This document shows, in pieces, positions 49,040 through 56,959 of a DNA stretch of 64,000 bases. How positions within the stretch are numbered: the stretch's first letter is position 1; each line of letters opens with the position of its first letter. The notes under the pieces were generated by a model. That model made no database searches, was not told where the DNA came from, and saw nothing but the letters and a program-made list of their open reading frames with translations. Source of the DNA: Evansella vedderi (GTDB lineage: Bacteria; Bacillota; Bacilli; Bacillales; Salisediminibacteriaceae); contig NZ_JAUSUG010000025.1 in assembly GCF_030813435.1 (NCBI RefSeq), forward strand, positions 1 through 64,000, given 5' to 3'. Position numbers and translations under genes: made by a program.

Positions 49040-50005
49040 ATGATTGGTGTGATAATTTTTGCCTATGGAGCACCTGGTTCATTGGACAATCTAAAGGAAT
49101 ACTATACACATATACGCCATGGGAATGCACCTAGTGAAGAGGAAATGGCTGCTGTGAAAGAACAATATCGTAATATTGGAACGACAGACCTTCTAGGCTC
49201 GATTACAGAGCGACAAGCGGAGGCTTTAACACATTCACTGCAACCCTATTTTGAAGAGGAAGTGAAAGTTTATACCGCTTTTAAACATACTGCACCTTTT
49301 GTGGAAGATACGGTTTTACAAATGGTTAATGAAGGCGTTTCTCAGGTCATTACATTTCCTATTAAACCATTGTATTCTAAAACAGGGACAGGTCTGTATC
49401 AAATAAAAGTACGTAAAGCTTTGGCAAAGCTGGGATCAACTATCCCTGTATTAGACGTTGATCACTGGCATTTACATGACGAATTCGTTTCAGTAATGGC
49501 TAAACGTGTGAAAACGGCGGTAAAGTGGCTGCCAAGCCATATACGTAATGAAACAACTGTTATCTTTACTGCCCATAGTCAACCGGGTAAGCCTGAAACG
49601 TATAAGGAATACAGCGAAGAATTTACTGAATTAGGTAAAAGTATTGCCAACCAGCTTCAATTAAAAAATTGGCGAATTGCTTACCGTAGTGCTGGTTCCC
49701 ATGAAGACCTTTGGTCAGGTCCAGATGTAAAAGATGTGATACAAGAGGAAGGAAAAAAAGGGATAAAAGGCGTTGTAGCTTGTGATCTATTATCCGTTAC
49801 TTCAAATATAGAAGTTTTATATGACATTGGTTATGATTGCCAGCTATTATGTAAACGGATGGGCATAGAGTTTATACGTACAGAGATCCCTAACGACTCC
49901 TATGATTTTATTATGGCATTGACGACTATTGTAAAAGAGAGGGTTATATTAAATAAATTAACAGAGGAATACCAATTCAATAAATTAAAACCGAGTTCTA
50001 AGTAA
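49040..50005 (+). CDS. Ferrochelatase-like protein (HemH paralogue)
   Basis: A 321-residue class of the coproporphyrin/protoporphyrin ferrochelatase family. FAYGAPGSLDNLKEYYTHIRHG opens the fold. The catalytic His lies in FTAHSQPGKPE (B. subtilis His183 equivalent) and the catalytic Glu in NIEVLYDIGYD (Glu264 equivalent), both kept. GPDVKDVIQEE also matches. Located downstream of an importer and not with hemE/hemY, it is probably a second copy used for metal-porphyrin chemistry linked to that importer (inference). Start ATG 49040; GTG 49031 possible. Confidence 0.85.
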   Translation: MIGVIIFAYGAPGSLDNLKEYYTHIRHGNAPSEEEMAAVKEQYRNIGTTDLLGSITERQAEALTHSLQPYFEEEVKVYTAFKHTAPFVEDTVLQMVNEGVSQVITFPIKPLYSKTGTGLYQIKVRKALAKLGSTIPVLDVDHWHLHDEFVSVMAKRVKTAVKWLPSHIRNETTVIFTAHSQPGKPETYKEYSEEFTELGKSIANQLQLKNWRIAYRSAGSHEDLWSGPDVKDVIQEEGKKGIKGVVACDLLSVTSNIEVLYDIGYDCQLLCKRMGIEFIRTEIPNDSYDFIMALTTIVKERVILNKLTEEYQFNKLKPSSK

Positions 50006-50030
50006 GAAAATCTTTAAACATGAAAAAGAC

Positions 50031-50071
50031 AAAAAAGCCACATATTTACATAGCTTGAATGTGGCTTTTTT
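50031..50071. terminator. Terminator after the ferrochelatase-like gene
   Basis: AAAAAAGCCACAT (50031-50043) pairs with ATGTGGCTTTTTT (50059-50071); symmetrical, so usable in both directions. Confidence 0.88.
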
Positions 50072-50221
50072 GCGCATGATTAAAAGATTTAGCTATATGT
50101 ACACAAAGACTGCTCTCAACAATTTTTGGTATAATAAAATAAAAATCTGGCCTAAACTTGTATTTAGAGGGAAAAATGTGTATTATTTGGTAAGCATTTA
50201 AATAGGAAGGAAGGGGATGTT

Positions 50222-50668
50222 GTGGCAACTCCTAGTATGGAAGATTATTTAGAACGTATATATGAATTAATTGAAACGAAAGGTTATGCCCGAGTATCGG
50301 ATATTGCTAATCAGCTAGATGTTCATCCATCATCCGTAACAAAAATGATTCAAAAATTAGACGAGAGCGAATATTTAGTTTATGAAAAATATCGAGGCCT
50401 TATTTTAACAGCAAAAGGGAAAAAGATTGGTAAAAAATTAGTGGACCGCCATGCGTTACTGGAAGAATTTCTATCAATAATTGGGGTCAACAAGGATAAT
50501 ATTTATGATGATGTTGAGGGTATTGAGCATCATTTAAGCTGGGAGTCCATTACTTGTATTGAAAATTTGGTTCAATATTTTCAAGAAGATCCTAAACGGT
50601 TGGAAGACCTTAACATTTTGAAACAATCAGAAGATCAAAATAAAGAAATAAAAACGCCTAATCGATAA
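50222..50668 (+). CDS. mntR: Manganese-responsive transcriptional regulator MntR
   Basis: A 148-residue DtxR-family repressor, closely similar to B. subtilis MntR as I recall it (start with [16 protein letters not shown], then [57 protein letters not shown]). Metal ligands expected in this family are visible: Asp8, Glu11, His77, Glu99, Glu102 and His103 regions. With Mn2+ it represses Mn importers. GTG start, AAGGGGAT upstream. It is flanked by terminators on both sides, and MntR-like boxes lie on both sides of it. Confidence 0.95.
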   Translation: MATPSMEDYLERIYELIETKGYARVSDIANQLDVHPSSVTKMIQKLDESEYLVYEKYRGLILTAKGKKIGKKLVDRHALLEEFLSIIGVNKDNIYDDVEGIEHHLSWESITCIENLVQYFQEDPKRLEDLNILKQSEDQNKEIKTPNR

Positions 50669-50692
50669 GTGACTATCGGTTAGGTCTTTTTT
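50657..50692 (+). terminator. Terminator of mntR
   Basis: CCTAATCGATA pairs with TATCGGTTAGG (50674-50684), followed by TCTTTTTT; the stem begins inside the last codons. Confidence 0.85.
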
Positions 50693-50821
50693 ATTTTCTT
50701 TTTTTTAGTTTAATGCAATAATTTTAAAGTGAAAAAAAAAACTTTCGCGTAGTGAATAAAACTGAATAAATGCGAAATATTAAAAATGTAACCTTAATAA
50801 AGATAGGTTAGGGGGCCTTCA

Positions 50822-50893
50822 ATGAATGATAAAGATATGAAAGTAGATTACAGTTTATGGGGCAATAAAATAAAGGGGGAGTCAGCTTTATGA
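50822..50893 (+). CDS. 23-residue predicted microprotein
   Basis: A polar 23-residue frame (MNDKDMKVDYSLWGNKIKGE...) with GGGGG placed 7-8 nt before the ATG. Its stop overlaps the next start (ATGA), a classic coupling signal, and an AAAGGGGGAG site for the next frame lies within it. No family recognised. Confidence 0.45.
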   Translation: MNDKDMKVDYSLWGNKIKGESAL

Positions 50894-50988
50894 AAAACGT
50901 TAGCAATTATTCCTCTGCTGTTTGGGTATATATTGTCATTATTATTATCTTAATAAGTGTAACTGGATCTTTAAGATACTTATTTTAA
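50890..50988 (+). CDS. 32-residue membrane microprotein
   Basis: The frame reads MKNVSNYSSAVWVYIVIIII then LISVTGSLRYLF: a short polar start, one membrane helix and a basic end. AAAGGGGGAG lies 8 nt upstream. It overlaps the preceding 23-codon frame by four bases and is followed by a terminator at 51047. It could be a small regulator of a transporter, but only the position near mntR suggests this. Confidence 0.5.
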   Translation: MKNVSNYSSAVWVYIVIIIILISVTGSLRYLF

Positions 50989-51046
50989 TGTTAGATAGTT
51001 TTCATCTAAAAATTAAAAGTACAAAATTTAATGGTAAAAAACACTT

Positions 51047-51080
51047 ACACCAAATCGTTTATCGGTTAGGTGATTTTTTT
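51047..51080 (+). terminator. Terminator after the two microprotein frames
   Basis: CACCAAATCG pairs with CGGTTAGGTG (51063-51072 region), followed by ATTTTTTTA. Confidence 0.7.
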
Positions 51081-51088
51081 ATTTTTTC

Positions 51089-51150
51089 TTGACAAAAATA
51101 CAAAATGGTTGTATTTTTGAGTTGAGTAAAATAATTTTACCTAAAGCAAC
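51089..51150 (+). promoter_or_regulatory. Promoter with MntR-like operator (second site)
   Basis: TTGACA (51089-51094), 17-bp spacer, TATTTT (51112-51117). TTTACCTAAAGCAAC (51136-51150), about 12 bases after the expected start, matches the 51354 box at 13 of 15 positions. The spacer and -10 also form the palindrome AAAAATACAA/TTGTATTTTT. Confidence 0.6.
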
Positions 51151-51235
51151 AAAAGTGAGGTAAAGTATTTTATTTGGAAGTGTAAAGCAATATCTCCTTG
51201 AATCCCCCGGATGCCAACGGGGGCTTTCTATTTTC
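51124..51235 (+). ncRNA. Candidate small RNA under an MntR-like box
   Basis: Between the promoter at 51089 and a strong terminator (CCCCCG 51204-51209 with CGGGGG 51218-51223, then CTTTCTATTTT) there is no ORF with a ribosome site. A transcript of about 110 bases is expected. It does not show the core of the yybP-ykoY manganese riboswitch. Its function would be a manganese-responsive small RNA (inference). Confidence 0.45.
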
Positions 51236-51313
51236 TCTCCATATGCCCCAAGTATTAAATTACTGACATCAACTTCTACGATCAACTGGAAAAATTCTCA
51301 TAATGCAGTTTTC

Positions 51314-51368
51314 TTGACAAATTTAAATAATGTAATATAAGATTATTTTAAGTTTTACCTAAGGAAAC
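51314..51368 (+). promoter_or_regulatory. Promoter with MntR-like operator (third site, best match)
   Basis: TTGACA (51314-51319), 16-bp spacer, TATAAG (51336-51341). TTTACCTAAGGAAAC at 51354-51368 sits about 6 bases after the expected start; extended by one base it matches the B. subtilis MntR consensus TTTGCCTTAAGGAAAC at 13 of 16. Confidence 0.75.
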
Positions 51369-51453
51369 TTTTTTTACCCTTGCCAAATATGTGGTTTGTA
51401 ATCATAATATTATTATAGAGCGTTGGGAAGGGAGGATAGGGAGGTTGAATAAA

Positions 51454-51549
51454 ATGAAAAAAATTAAAAGATTAAAAACCCAAAAGATCCTGCAACAAAT
51501 CAACGTAAAGAAGTTGATTGAAGCTAAAAGAAATAAAAAAACATTATGA
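51454..51549 (+). CDS. 31-residue basic microprotein, putative Mn-regulated
   Basis: The frame (MKKIKRLKTQKILQQINVKK then LIEAKRNKKTL) has GGGAGG 9 nt upstream and is the only ORF behind the best MntR-like promoter; a new promoter starts directly after its stop. It is a strongly basic, probably helical peptide (12 Lys, 3 Arg). E. coli has an MntR-repressed 42-residue protein, MntS; this frame shows no sequence likeness, so only the position is comparable. [11 protein letters not shown] is unproven. Confidence 0.5.
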   Translation: MKKIKRLKTQKILQQINVKKLIEAKRNKKTL

Positions 51550-51563
51550 TTAAAAAAAAGTTC

Positions 51564-51619
51564 TAGACAAATTACTAAAGCATATTTTATAATTGGAATC
51601 GAGTTTTTCCTAAGGGAAA
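51564..51619 (+). promoter_or_regulatory. Promoter with MntR-like operator for the double-domain lipoprotein
   Basis: TAGACA (51564-51569), 18-bp spacer, TATAAT (51588-51593). TTTTCCTAAGGGAAA at 51605-51619, within the dyad TTTTTCCTAAGGGAAAAA, begins about 5 bases after the expected start. The leader to the gene is about 275 bases with no ORF. Confidence 0.65.
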
Positions 51620-51876
51620 AAAATATTATCCCGTCCAAATAAATAGGTTTGGACAAAAGTTTTGAAATTAAGGAAACTGTGATGGCATGATGTAACAAAT
51701 GTAAAATACCATACATAAAAGGCTTAATGTGCCTAAAAAGTTGGTATTGACCAATGAATTTACTTTTAGACAATTATTTTCAATGAAGTAACTATGGTCT
51801 TGCCGCGTTAGTAATTTACGAGTATTGTCCAGCACAGTTTTAAGAATTTTTAATTAAAAGGGGAGAGGGAAGAAGC

Positions 51877-53625
51877 ATGTTTAAAAAGAAATCATTTTGG
51901 TTGAACTTAAGCTTTGCGTTAGTACTTAGTTTATTATTAGCCGCCTGTGGCAGTGATGAAACTGCTCAAGAACAGGATGGTGAAGCCGGCGGTGATGGTT
52001 TAACAATCACTACAAGCTTTTCTGTATTAGGAGATATTGTTGCTCAAGTTATAGGTGACCGTGGAAGTGTAGAGTACATTGTACCAGTTGGTGAAGAGCC
52101 GCACGAATATGAGCCAGTTCCAAGTGACTTTCAAAAGGTTAGCGATGCCGATGTATTTTATGTGAATGGTCTCGATTTGGAAGAATGGTTAGAGAAGATT
52201 GTGGAGAATGTTACGGATACAGAAATTATTACTCTTTCCAATGGGGTAACAGCAATTCCATTAGAAGATGATGACGAAGATGATCCACACGCTTGGTTAA
52301 GTCCTAAGAATGTAATTATCTATGTTGAAAACCTTCTTGAAGATTTAATTGAAAGAGATCCTGAAGGGGAAGATATTTATACTGCTAATGCAGAAGCGTT
52401 TATTTCTGAATTGAATGAACTTGATGCTTGGATTGAAGAGCAAGTACAGCAAATTCCAGAAGAGCATCGTGTCATTGTTGTAAGTGAGAATGCCTTTAAA
52501 TATTTTGGAGCAGATTACGGCTTTCTTACAGAAGGGATTTGGGAAATCAACTCCCATGAGGAAGGAACACCTCAACAATTTGCCCGCTTAGCGGAACTCG
52601 TAAGAGAGCGTAATGTACCAGGACTTTTTGTTGAAACAACAGTGGATAACCGCTACATGGAAACCGTTTCTAATGAATCCGGTGTTCCAATTGTCGGTGA
52701 AGTATACACAGATGCCATTGGTGAAGCTGGCAGCGGTGCTGATACGTATATTGGTATGATGAGACATAATGTTCAAGTATTCGTTGACGGATTAAGTGGA
52801 AGTGTTGCAACTTCAGGTGAAGGATTAAATATCACAACAAGCTTTTCTGTACTAGGAGATATTATTGCTCAAATTATTGGTGATCGCGGAACGGTAGATT
52901 ACATTGTACCAGTTGGAGAAGAACCACATGAATATGAGCCGGTTCCAAGTGATTTCCAAAAGGTTAGCGACGCGGATGTCTTTTATGTAAATGGTCTTGA
53001 TCTAGAAGAGTGGCTAGAAAAGATCGTATCGAATGTAACAGATACGGACATCGTTACTGTTTCCGGTGGTGTAACACCTATTCCTTTAGAAGATGACGAT
53101 GAAGATGATCCCCATGCTTGGTTAAGTCCAAAAAACGTGATTATCTATGTTGAAAACATTCTTAATGACTTAATTGAAAGAGATCCACAAGGGGAAAGTG
53201 TTTATACTGCAAATGCAGAAGCATATATTGCTGAGTTAGAGGAGCTTGATGCTTGGATTCAAGAACAAGTACAACAAATTCCAGAAGAACACCGTGTTAT
53301 TGTTGTAAGTGAGAATGCCTTTAAATACTTTGGGGCAGATTACGGTTTCCATACAGAAGGAATTTGGGAAATCAATTCTCACGAGGAAGGAACACCTCAA
53401 CAGTTTGCACGTTTAGCTGAATTAGTCCAAGAGCGAAATGTGCCTGGCTTATTTGTTGAAACAACTGTAGATAACCGTTACATGGAGACAGTGTCTAACG
53501 AGTCTGGGGTTCCAATTGTAGGAGAAGTTTATACAGATGCCATTGGTGAAGCTGGAAGTGGAGCCGATACGTATATCGATATGATGAGGCATAATGTTCA
53601 AGTATTTGTTGACGGTTTAAGCTAA
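51877..53625 (+). CDS. Cluster A-I metal-binding lipoprotein with two tandem complete binding domains
   Basis: 582 residues: signal peptide with lipobox LLAAC (Cys24), then two full ZnuA/MntA/TroA-type domains at about 41-305 and 316-582 joined by a short linker. My count gives about 23 differences over 267 aligned residues. Each copy has the first metal His in GEEPHEYEP, the second in DPHAWLSP, a third ligand that is Glu (VVSENAFKYF, as in Mn-binding PsaA/MntA rather than the His of zinc ZnuA) and Asp in VYTDAIG. An acidic loop DDDEDD replaces the zinc-type His-rich loop. Manganese is thus favoured. It delivers metal to the ABC genes at 53793-55441. Confidence 0.93.
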   Translation: MFKKKSFWLNLSFALVLSLLLAACGSDETAQEQDGEAGGDGLTITTSFSVLGDIVAQVIGDRGSVEYIVPVGEEPHEYEPVPSDFQKVSDADVFYVNGLDLEEWLEKIVENVTDTEIITLSNGVTAIPLEDDDEDDPHAWLSPKNVIIYVENLLEDLIERDPEGEDIYTANAEAFISELNELDAWIEEQVQQIPEEHRVIVVSENAFKYFGADYGFLTEGIWEINSHEEGTPQQFARLAELVRERNVPGLFVETTVDNRYMETVSNESGVPIVGEVYTDAIGEAGSGADTYIGMMRHNVQVFVDGLSGSVATSGEGLNITTSFSVLGDIIAQIIGDRGTVDYIVPVGEEPHEYEPVPSDFQKVSDADVFYVNGLDLEEWLEKIVSNVTDTDIVTVSGGVTPIPLEDDDEDDPHAWLSPKNVIIYVENILNDLIERDPQGESVYTANAEAYIAELEELDAWIQEQVQQIPEEHRVIVVSENAFKYFGADYGFHTEGIWEINSHEEGTPQQFARLAELVQERNVPGLFVETTVDNRYMETVSNESGVPIVGEVYTDAIGEAGSGADTYIDMMRHNVQVFVDGLS

Positions 53626-53640
53626 GAGAATAATAATATA

Positions 53641-53690
53641 AAGCAAAAGGCACCTATAAAATTGTCCTTATAGTGGTGCCTTTTGCTTAT
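53641..53690 (+). terminator. Strong terminator between the lipoprotein and the ABC genes
   Basis: AAGCAAAAGGCACC (53641-53654) pairs with GGTGCCTTTTGCTT (53675-53688). It separates the binding protein from its presumed partners. Confidence 0.85.
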
Positions 53691-53718
53691 ATATTTAATT
53701 TTGTTTCATTAGAAAAGT

Positions 53719-53747
53719 TTAACATTGTCAGTAGGCAGGAGTATAAT
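53719..53747 (+). promoter_or_regulatory. Promoter of the metal ABC ATPase-permease pair
   Basis: TTAACA (53719-53724), 17-bp spacer, TATAAT (53742-53747). No MntR-like or Fur-like box overlaps it. Confidence 0.65.
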
Positions 53748-53792
53748 AAAATATAGGTTATTTTTTTAAGAGTTTACTAGGAGGGTTGTTTT

Positions 53793-54554
53793 ATGGGAAA
53801 TGGACTCTGTTTAGAGATAAATCAATTATCCGTATCTTATCATGGTGAAAAAGCATTGGAGGATATTTCTCTATCGATTCCAGCGCAGCAATTAGTTGGA
53901 ATTATCGGACCAAATGGAGCTGGAAAATCTACTTTAATCAAAGCGATTTTAGGACTAATCCCTGGATATAAAGGAAAAATTAAAGTGTTAGGTAAGAATG
54001 TAAATGCTATCCGTAAACAGATTGCGTATGTTCCTCAACGAAATGATGTGGATATGGACTTTCCCGTATTAGTGGAGGATGTTGTATTAATGGGACGTTA
54101 TCCACATTTATCATGGTACGGGCGCCCTAAAAAAGAAGACCGTGAAATAGCGTTGAATAGTTTAAAACAAGTGGGGATGCTTGATTATCATAAAAGGCAA
54201 ATTGGGGAACTGTCAGGGGGACAGCAGCAGCGGGTGTTTTTAGCTCGAGCATTAGCTCAGGAAGCCAATTTATTTTTTTTGGATGAACCATTCTCAGGTA
54301 TTGATGTGACTTCGGAAAAAATAATCATTGATATTTTACGAGGATTAAGGGATCAAGGAAAAACTTTATTTGTTGTTCACCACGACTTAAGCAAAGTGGA
54401 AAGTTATTTTGACAGCCTTATTTTGCTCAATAAACGCTTAATTTCCTGTGGGAATTCAGAAGAGGTTTTAGGAGTTGACCAAATAGAGCAGGCCTATGAA
54501 GGTAGTGCAGTTATTTTATCTGGGGAAAATGGAAAGCTGGTGGTGAGTAGCTAA
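53793..54554 (+). CDS. Manganese/zinc ABC transporter ATP-binding protein
   Basis: A 253-residue ATPase of the MntB/ZnuC/TroB group. Walker A GPNGAGKSTLIKAILGL, Q-loop YVPQRNDVDMDFPVLVEDVVLMGRY (typical of the metal family), signature LSGGQQQRVFLARALAQEA, Walker B LFFLDEPFSGID, H-loop VVHHDL. The stop overlaps the permease ATG by one base. Following a Mn-type binding protein, manganese import is the likely role. AGGAGGG lies before the ATG. Confidence 0.94.
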   Translation: MGNGLCLEINQLSVSYHGEKALEDISLSIPAQQLVGIIGPNGAGKSTLIKAILGLIPGYKGKIKVLGKNVNAIRKQIAYVPQRNDVDMDFPVLVEDVVLMGRYPHLSWYGRPKKEDREIALNSLKQVGMLDYHKRQIGELSGGQQQRVFLARALAQEANLFFLDEPFSGIDVTSEKIIIDILRGLRDQGKTLFVVHHDLSKVESYFDSLILLNKRLISCGNSEEVLGVDQIEQAYEGSAVILSGENGKLVVSS

Positions 54555-55441
54555 TGGATAATTTGAGTTTTTTCTTCGATGCATTATTTCAATATAAATT
54601 TTTACAAAATGCAATGATGGCAGGAGTTCTTGTTGGAATTATATGTGGTGTCGTTGGTTGCTTTATCATTTTGAGGGGGATGGCACTCATGGGGGATGCT
54701 ATTTCTCATGCAGTTCTTCCTGGCGTTGTTATTGCCTATATGATTGGAGCAAGCTTTTTTATAGGAGCTGTTATAACAGGTGTTTTAACAGCGTTAGCTA
54801 TTGGCTATGTGTCTCAAAACAGTAAGATTAAACATGACTCTTCCATTGGAATTATGTTTACTGCAGCATTTGCATTAGGTGTTGTATTAATTACCTTGAA
54901 TAGAGGTACCGGTGTGGATCTTTGGCATATATTATTTGGAAATGTATTAGCAGTGTCTACGACGGATCTTTGGATGACGATTGGAATTGGGATCGTTGTT
55001 TTAACATTAATATTTTTATTTTATAAACAATTGGTATTAAGTACGTTCGATCCGATCATGGCACAAGCAATAGGTTTACCTACAAAATTGATCCATTATA
55101 TTTTAATGTTGGTCCTCTCCTTAGTAACTGTTGCATCATTAAATTCCGTAGGGATTATTTTGGTTGTTGCTATGCTTATTACACCAGGAGCGACTGCCTA
55201 TTTACTAACGGATCGTTTACCAGTAATGATGGGGCTTTCTGCAGTATTTGGATCCGTTTCAGCAATAATTGGTGTTTACTATTCCTTTATTTATGATGTT
55301 GCTACAGGTGCCTCCATTGTTTTAGTGGCTTCTATTTTCTTTATTATTGCTTTTCTACTTTCTCCAAAGCACGGGATTATTGTTCGATGGGGTAGGGCAA
55401 AAATGGCAGACAGAAATACAAATGAGAATACATCCATATAA
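54554..55441 (+). CDS. Manganese/zinc ABC transporter permease
   Basis: A 295-residue ABC-3 family permease with eight or nine helices. Signatures: FLQNAMMAGVLVGIICGVVGCFIILRGMALMGDAISHAVLPGVVIAYMIGASFFIGA, DLWHILFGNVLAVSTTDLW, SLNSVGIILVVAMLITPGATAYLLTDRLPVMM. It forms the channel for the metal bound by the 51877 lipoprotein. Coupled to the ATPase gene; the terminator at 55456 ends the operon. Confidence 0.94.
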   Translation: MDNLSFFFDALFQYKFLQNAMMAGVLVGIICGVVGCFIILRGMALMGDAISHAVLPGVVIAYMIGASFFIGAVITGVLTALAIGYVSQNSKIKHDSSIGIMFTAAFALGVVLITLNRGTGVDLWHILFGNVLAVSTTDLWMTIGIGIVVLTLIFLFYKQLVLSTFDPIMAQAIGLPTKLIHYILMLVLSLVTVASLNSVGIILVVAMLITPGATAYLLTDRLPVMMGLSAVFGSVSAIIGVYYSFIYDVATGASIVLVASIFFIIAFLLSPKHGIIVRWGRAKMADRNTNENTSI

Positions 55442-55455
55442 AAAAATTTGAAAAC

Positions 55456-55498
55456 AAAAGGCGACTTCCCCTTACAACTATAGGGAAGTCGCTTTTTT
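55456..55498 (+). terminator. Terminator of the metal ABC operon
   Basis: GCGACTTCCC (55461-55470) pairs with GGGAAGTCGC (55483-55492), followed by six T. Confidence 0.88.
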
Positions 55499-55707
55499 AG
55501 GAGATTTTATTATTAGTAATGTTATTAGCACATTGTAAAAGGGATAAGAGACCTTCATGCTCCACATATTACATAGATATAAGTTAAAAATATTAAAGGT
55601 AACTGTTTATACTGTATTAAAAATGGTGGGTAGGTTGGAATAAAACTATTTGTGTTCAAACTTTGTTCAAAATTAACTTTTTTTCTAAAAAACTTTTTTA
55701 AAGTTCA

Positions 55708-55769
55708 TTGACAATGATTCTCATTCGCACTATACTAAGAATTGTGGATGGGGATGATAATCATTCTCA
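55708..55769 (+). promoter_or_regulatory. Promoter with two Fur boxes for the ferric iron binding protein
   Basis: TTGACA (55708-55713), 17-bp spacer, TATACT (55731-55736). TGACAATGATTCTCA (55709-55723) covers the -35 and spacer and matches the Fur 7-1-7 consensus TGATAATNATTATCA at 13 of 15. TGATAATCATTCTCA (55755-55769) after the start matches 14 of 15. Iron repression is very likely. The 200 bases before it (55499-55700) show nothing further. Confidence 0.88.
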
Positions 55770-55816
55770 ATAAATACTTACAAATGATAACATATAATGT
55801 TTAGGGGGATTACAAA

Positions 55817-56944
55817 ATGAGCAAATCTTTAAAATCAGTTTTATTTTTTGCAGTAATGTCGTTACTACTTTTAGTTGCAGTAGCTTGCGGAAACGGTGAT
55901 AGTGATGCTGCAGAATCGAATGAACAAGATCAAGAGGATGCACAAGTAGAAGATGATGCTACGGAAGAAGACGAAGCAACAGCTGAAGATGCAGGTGTTG
56001 TAAACCTTTATACTAGCCGTCACTATGATACAGATCGTGAGCTTTACGATTTATTTACAGAAGAAACTGGAATCGTAGTTAACGTAATCGAAGGTAGTGG
56101 TCCGGAACTAATCGAGCGTATGAACATCGAAGGGGAAGCTACAGAAGCGGACGTATTTATTACAGCTGACGCAGGTAACCTCCATGTTGCGAAAATGGAT
56201 GACTTATTCCAACCAATCGAAAGTGAAGTTTTATTTAACAACATTCCTGAAAACTTACGTGATGCAGACAATCAATGGTTCGGATTAACACAAAGAGCCC
56301 GTGTATTTGTTTACGCAAAAGACCGCGTTGATCCATCTGAACTTTCTACTTACGAAGCAATCACAGGACCTGAATGGGAAGGTAGATTATTAGCACGTAC
56401 ATCTGAGAACATGTACAACATCTCTATTATGGCTTCTTTCATTGAATTGTGGGGTGAAGAGGCTGCAGAAGAGTGGGCTAATGGGTTCGCAAACAATATG
56501 GCAAGAGATCCTCAAGGTGGAGACACGGACCAAGCAAGAGCAGTAGTTGCTGGTGAAGGTGACGTAGCACTAATGAACACGTACTACATTGGACGTTTAC
56601 TAAACTCAGAAGATCCAGGTGATGTAGAAGTTGGAGAAGCAGTAGGAGTATTCTTCCCTAACCAAGAGACAACTGGAACCCATGTAAACATTAGTGGTGC
56701 TGGAGTTACAAAGCATTCCAAAAACGTAGAAAATGCGATTAAATTCTTAGAGTTCTTATCTGGTGAACATGCACAACAAGTATTTGCTGAAGGTAACAAT
56801 GAGTATCCAGCTAATCCAAACGTTCCTTGGTCTGATACAGTTGCTGCTTGGGGAGAGTTTAAAGCACAAGATATTAATTTAACAGTTTTAGGTGAAAATC
56901 AACAAGAAGCAATCAGAATCTTTGACCGATCTGGCTGGAGATAA
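55817..56944 (+). CDS. Ferric iron ABC transporter binding lipoprotein (FbpA type)
   Basis: A 375-residue lipoprotein: signal with lipobox AVAC, an acidic Glu/Asp-rich linker (about 28-60), then an Fe3+-binding domain of the FbpA/FutA class. Blocks are VVNLYTSRHYDTDRELYDLF, VFITADAGNLHVAKMDDLFQ and the paired iron-binding tyrosines in ALMNTYYIGRLL. It captures free ferric iron outside the membrane. It is under a double Fur box, and a terminator follows at 56960; the permease at 57125 may be expressed by read-through or its own promoter. Confidence 0.92.
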   Translation: MSKSLKSVLFFAVMSLLLLVAVACGNGDSDAAESNEQDQEDAQVEDDATEEDEATAEDAGVVNLYTSRHYDTDRELYDLFTEETGIVVNVIEGSGPELIERMNIEGEATEADVFITADAGNLHVAKMDDLFQPIESEVLFNNIPENLRDADNQWFGLTQRARVFVYAKDRVDPSELSTYEAITGPEWEGRLLARTSENMYNISIMASFIELWGEEAAEEWANGFANNMARDPQGGDTDQARAVVAGEGDVALMNTYYIGRLLNSEDPGDVEVGEAVGVFFPNQETTGTHVNISGAGVTKHSKNVENAIKFLEFLSGEHAQQVFAEGNNEYPANPNVPWSDTVAAWGEFKAQDINLTVLGENQQEAIRIFDRSGWR

Positions 56945-56959
56945 TAAGGGTTAATCTTT

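Noticed and set aside
51089-51235. yybP-ykoY manganese riboswitch
   Set aside because: The conserved GGGGAGUAG-type core and paired loops are absent; only a simple hairpin with terminator is seen.
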